The notes beneath the pieces were generated by a model. It did not search any database, had not been told where the DNA came from, and saw only the letters and a list, made by a program, of their open reading frames with translations. Below, in pieces: positions 31,787-34,230 of a stretch of DNA of 34,230 nt (position 1 is its first letter; each line of letters begins with the position of its first letter). A program made the position numbers and the translations under genes. Origin of the DNA: Levilactobacillus cerevisiae (GTDB lineage: Bacteria; Bacillota; Bacilli; Lactobacillales; Lactobacillaceae); assembly GCF_003946245.1 (NCBI RefSeq), contig NZ_RHNN01000035.1, positions 1-34,230 on the forward strand, given 5' to 3'.

Positions 31787-33268
31787 TTATTTAATTCCGG
31801 CCATTAAATTCTTAATTGGTTTAACCAGGACAAACATAATCAGCCCAGCGACGATGGCCACAATGGCCACGCCCATAAAGTAAGCTGCTTCGTTGGCTGG
31901 TGTGTAGAGTTTAACAATTTGTGCGTTGACGGCTTGCCCAGCGGCATCGGCTAAGAACCACATACTCATCATCTGTGATTGGAAGGCCTTTGGCGCTAAT
32001 TTAGTCGTCACGGACAACCCGATTGGGGAAATCAGCAGTTCGGCAATTTCAACAACGGCCCAGCTACCAACTAACCAAAGCGGACTAACCCGCGTGCCAG
32101 TCCCAAACATCACAACGGGAATGACCATGATCAAGTAAGAAGCTCCGGCAAACAGCATCCCAGTCGCAAACTTGGCTGGTGAGCTTGGTTGCTTCTTACC
32201 CCAACGGTTCCACATTGCGGCGAAGAATGGCGTGTAAATCAAGATGAACAGTGGGTTCAACATTTGGTACCAAGCAGGTAAAATGTGGAAACCTAAGAAA
32301 TGGTTGTTCGTCTGGTTTGCAGCGAACAAGGCCAAAACGGATGACCCTTGTTCTTCAATTGCCCAGAAAATCATCGCGGCGATGAACAAACCTAAGTATG
32401 CCCAAACGTGCTTCCGTTCGGTGGTGGTGACTTTCTTACTAGTTAAGAAGATCGTGAAGTAAACCACTGGTGCGGCGATAGCGATAATCGATAATAACAG
32501 AACGAAGTTGTTTAAGTTTAATGAGCCCAAGAGGTACATCAAGACGATGATCAGGGCAAAGGCGACTAAACCAATGCTCCCACGAACGGTCAGCTTCTTC
32601 ATGTCACCGGGTTCGAGTGGGTCGGTTGGGTAAAGGCTATCCTTACTCAAGTACTTCTTACCACCGATCCAGTATTGAACCAGACCCAGGAACATCCCAA
32701 TTGCGGCCAGGGAGAACCCTAAATGGAAGTTGTATTGCAGGCCTAACCAACCAACTAAGATTGGCGCAACCAAGGAACCCAAGTTAATCCCGAAGACGAA
32801 GATGGTAAACCCAGCGTCACGCCGAGTATCCCCAGCATCGTACAGGCCCCCAACCATTTCAGAAACGTTTGGCTTCAACAGCCCAGTCCCTAAAACAATC
32901 AGTAAGATAGAAATGAAGAGTGCCATCGCACCGGCAGGAATGGACAACGCAATGTGCCCAAACATAATCAGAACACCACCGATGAAGACGGTCTTCCGAC
33001 TCCCCCAGACACGGTCACTCATGTACCCACCAAGCACAGAAGACAGATAAACCATGGAGCCATAAATGGACATGACTGAAGCGGCTGTTGCTTGACTGAA
33101 CCCAAGTCCACCCTTAGTGACAGAGTAGTACATGTAGTAGATCAGGATGGCCCGCATCCCGTAGTAACTGAACCGTTCCCACATTTCGGTGAAGAACAGC
33201 GTTGATAACCCACGCGGTTGACCGAAGAAAGTTCGATCTTGGCTAGTTGTTTCTGGTTTGTTATTCAA
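31787..33268 (-). CDS. dtpT: POT family proton-coupled di-/tripeptide transporter
   Basis: PTR2/POT carrier of 494 residues importing di- and tripeptides with protons. The proton-coupling ExxER motif is in FFTEMWERFSYYGMRAILIYYMYY, and SVLGGYMSDRVWGSRKTV and GTGLLKPNVSEMVG are the other signatures. About 14 membrane segments. The start is TTG at 33268, ten bases after TGGAGG; longer readings upstream overlap the promoter. Peptides imported could feed the S9 peptidase of this window, although that gene is 8 kb away. A CodY-like site lies just upstream of the ribosome binding site. Confidence 0.93.
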   Translation of the reverse strand: MNNKPETTSQDRTFFGQPRGLSTLFFTEMWERFSYYGMRAILIYYMYYSVTKGGLGFSQATAASVMSIYGSMVYLSSVLGGYMSDRVWGSRKTVFIGGVLIMFGHIALSIPAGAMALFISILLIVLGTGLLKPNVSEMVGGLYDAGDTRRDAGFTIFVFGINLGSLVAPILVGWLGLQYNFHLGFSLAAIGMFLGLVQYWIGGKKYLSKDSLYPTDPLEPGDMKKLTVRGSIGLVAFALIIVLMYLLGSLNLNNFVLLLSIIAIAAPVVYFTIFLTSKKVTTTERKHVWAYLGLFIAAMIFWAIEEQGSSVLALFAANQTNNHFLGFHILPAWYQMLNPLFILIYTPFFAAMWNRWGKKQPSSPAKFATGMLFAGASYLIMVIPVVMFGTGTRVSPLWLVGSWAVVEIAELLISPIGLSVTTKLAPKAFQSQMMSMWFLADAAGQAVNAQIVKLYTPANEAAYFMGVAIVAIVAGLIMFVLVKPIKNLMAGIK

Positions 33269-33286
33269 AACGATAATACCTCCATT

Positions 33287-33301
33287 GCATTTCTGAAAAT
33301 G
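33287..33301. promoter_or_regulatory. Possible CodY box in the dtpT leader
   Basis: GCATTTCTGAAAATG matches 11 of 15 positions of AATTTTCWGAAAATT. It sits about 20 bases before the TTG. dtpT is a known CodY target in Lactococcus. Four mismatches keep this tentative. Confidence 0.35.
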
Positions 33302-33382
33302 AATAATTTTATTTTCCGCAATGCGCATCGCAAAAGCTGATGGCGACGGCGTCTCATAGACCTCTAATAAAACATAGTAGTA

Positions 33383-33411
33383 ATTATACTGCACGAACTC
33401 CTGTTACGCAA
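33383..33411 (-). promoter_or_regulatory. dtpT promoter
   Basis: On the minus strand TTGCGT, 17 bases, TATAAT (perfect). Leader about 110 bases. Confidence 0.6.
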
Positions 33412-33599
33412 CGGTTTTCCGAATAAAAACGTCTTCATTCCTTGCGAGGCCCGTCAAAAACAATGATGAAATTATTAGTCGTCTCATGCAATCTTCTTAT
33501 TTTTATTCATTTCCGCCTCATTCGAAATATTAAGGTTTTTATGTATAAAATTCGTTTTAACCGGTCACTGAGGCGCTCATAATGGGCAATTTTGGATAG

Positions 33600-33631
33600 A
33601 AAAAAGACGACCTGCTGACCTGCAGATCGTC
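33600..33631 (-). terminator. Terminator of the IIB-like gene
   Basis: On the minus strand GACGATCTGC pairs with GCAGGTCGTC (one G-T), loop AGGTCA, followed by TTTTTT. Confidence 0.9.
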
Positions 33632-33648
33632 CCACGCGGAATTATGTT

Positions 33649-33969
33649 TTAAATGGCAGCCATTGCCGTCAAATTTAATTTCTGACAAGCAAACTTAACC
33701 AAGGCCTGACCGTTCAACCAGCCGTAGATATCGTTGGGAATATCAACGGTTGGGACTTGTGTGTTCATTGCCGCAATGTCAGCGTCGCCAATCGTTTGGG
33801 GTGCCAAGAGAACGAGATCTTGTTCTGCCAACATCTCAGGGGTCAAGTCAGCCATCACTGCTGCCTCAAAGCGCAAAGGTGCCTGCCGAGTCTCTGCAGT
33901 TCGTTTGGCTTCACCTAAAAATAAATGACTTGAATTTTCATTTCCGGATAATAATAAGACGTTTTTCAT
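33649..33969 (-). CDS. PTS lactose/cellobiose IIB-like protein lacking the active-site Cys
   Basis: A 106-residue cytosolic protein that fits the IIB-lactose/cellobiose fold: first strand MKNVLLLSG, long helix SHLFLGEAKRTAETR, DLVLLAPQT (IIB consensus LLGPQ) and VDIPNDIYGWLNGQALVKFA (IIB consensus IDxxxYGxxNGExV). At the place of the phosphorylatable Cys in CxxGMSTS it reads LSGNENSS, so there is no Cys and it cannot carry phosphate in the usual way. The only Cys is near the C-terminus. No IIA or IIC gene is adjacent. GGGAGAGG lies 5 bases before the ATG at 33969; the longer frame from 34023 is not used. It may be a regulatory or structural relic of a PTS component. The fold call is moderately secure. 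Confidence 0.75.
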   Translation of the reverse strand: MKNVLLLSGNENSSHLFLGEAKRTAETRQAPLRFEAAVMADLTPEMLAEQDLVLLAPQTIGDADIAAMNTQVPTVDIPNDIYGWLNGQALVKFACQKLNLTAMAAI

Positions 33970-34007
33970 GATGACCTCTCCCTTTTCTATCTCTATTCGA
34001 TAAATAT

Positions 34008-34036
34008 AGGATAGCACTTTCAAAGGTATACCACAA
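34008..34036 (-). promoter_or_regulatory. Possible promoter of the IIB-like gene
   Basis: On the minus strand TTGTGG, 17 bases, TATCCT preceded by TGC. Weak hexamers but correct spacing and extension. Confidence 0.35.
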
Positions 34037-34103
34037 TAGATATTGTAAATAAATCAATATTTAATTTATTATCTTAATCAGCCATTTACCGCCATTCTTG
34101 GTT

Positions 34104-34142
34104 CTATACCAATTATTTAAATTGACCTATACCAATTATTTA
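34104..34142. repeat. Two 16-base direct repeats resembling a NagR/HutC operator
   Basis: CTATACCAATTATTTA occurs at 34104-34119 and 34127-34142, 23 bases apart. Read on the minus strand the second is ATTGGTATAGGTCAAT, 14 of 16 to ATTGGTATAGACCAAT; the first is ATTGGTATAGAACCAA. They lie about 70-100 bases upstream of the IIB-like promoter, and may instead serve a gene beyond the right edge. Confidence 0.55.
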
Positions 34143-34161
34143 CTGCTAATTGGGGTTCTAA

Positions 34162-34214
34162 AATATCTGTTGTTGGTAATCAAATGAATTTGATTACTGG
34201 CAACGGATATTTTT
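34162..34214. terminator. 23-bp hairpin with T-run at the right edge
   Basis: Arms 34162-34184 and 34189-34211 are complementary apart from three G-T type pairs, loop TGAA. TTTTT follows on the plus strand and a shorter TTTT on the minus strand. It probably terminates a gene located beyond the right edge. Confidence 0.65.
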
Positions 34215-34230
34215 GTATAATCAAAGAATG

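Overview
The window looks like chromosome of a lactic acid bacterium of the family Lactobacillaceae with roughly balanced base composition. This rests on gene content and style: an LPxTG leucine-rich-repeat surface protein, a mannose-family PTS, a GntR/HutC NagR, a DtpT-type peptide carrier, TagA-type wall teichoic acid glycosyltransferase, strong AGGAGG ribosome binding sites and several TTG starts. No phage, integrase, transposase, CRISPR array or rRNA was found. Genus is not assignable by eye.

Layout. 1-2.4 kb: an AEC permease (-) diverges from an LCP (LytR-CpsA-Psr) wall-polymer ligase (+). 2.4-4.1 kb: a mostly gene-poor stretch that holds a zinc/manganese-type ABC lipoprotein broken by one frameshift, behind a 35-base perfect palindrome of Zur type. 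4.2-6.2 kb: an EAL protein followed by a membrane GGDEF protein, a self-contained cyclic-di-GMP pair. 6.5-9.1 kb (-): mannose-family PTS IIA-IIB-(hairpin)-IIC-IID. 9.2-11.4 kb (-): HAD phosphatase and MATE exporter. 11.7 kb: orphan HicB-like protein. 12.1-15.9 kb (-): tRNA-Leu(AAG) and a tex-sprT-thrB operon. 16.1-18.9 kb (-): pncB-nadE-unknown, an NAD salvage operon. 19.1-22.2 kb: tagA (+), a convergent GNAT gene, and nagA-nagR with a NagR-like operator inside the nagA promoter. 22.3-25.1 kb (-): an S9 peptidase translationally linked to proC. 25.1-30.6 kb: a surface-protein region with an intact 1096-residue LRR adhesin, an N-terminal remnant of a second exported protein, and degenerate intergenic DNA. 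30.6-30.8 kb: tRNA-Tyr and tRNA-Gln. 30.9-33.4 kb (-): metallophosphoesterase and a POT peptide transporter. 33.6-34.0 kb (-): an orphan PTS IIB-like protein with no active-site cysteine. The right edge holds a pair of direct repeats resembling the NagR operator and a 23-bp hairpin.

How it fits together. Most genes are housekeeping or nutrient scavenging: peptides (POT carrier, S9 peptidase, proC), amino sugars (nagA, nagR), hexose-type sugars (PTS), nicotinate (pncB, nadE). Envelope functions recur (LCP, TagA, LRR adhesin). The unusual points are the c-di-GMP pair with one altered EAL-domain residue, the broken metal-binding lipoprotein that keeps an excellent operator, the hairpin splitting the PTS operon, the A34 leucine tRNA, and the Cys-less IIB. 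I do not see a clear new multi-gene system; the strongest candidates for undescribed biology are the 144-residue third gene of the NAD operon and the Cys-less IIB protein. All motif and promoter calls are by eye; no database or structure search was run.
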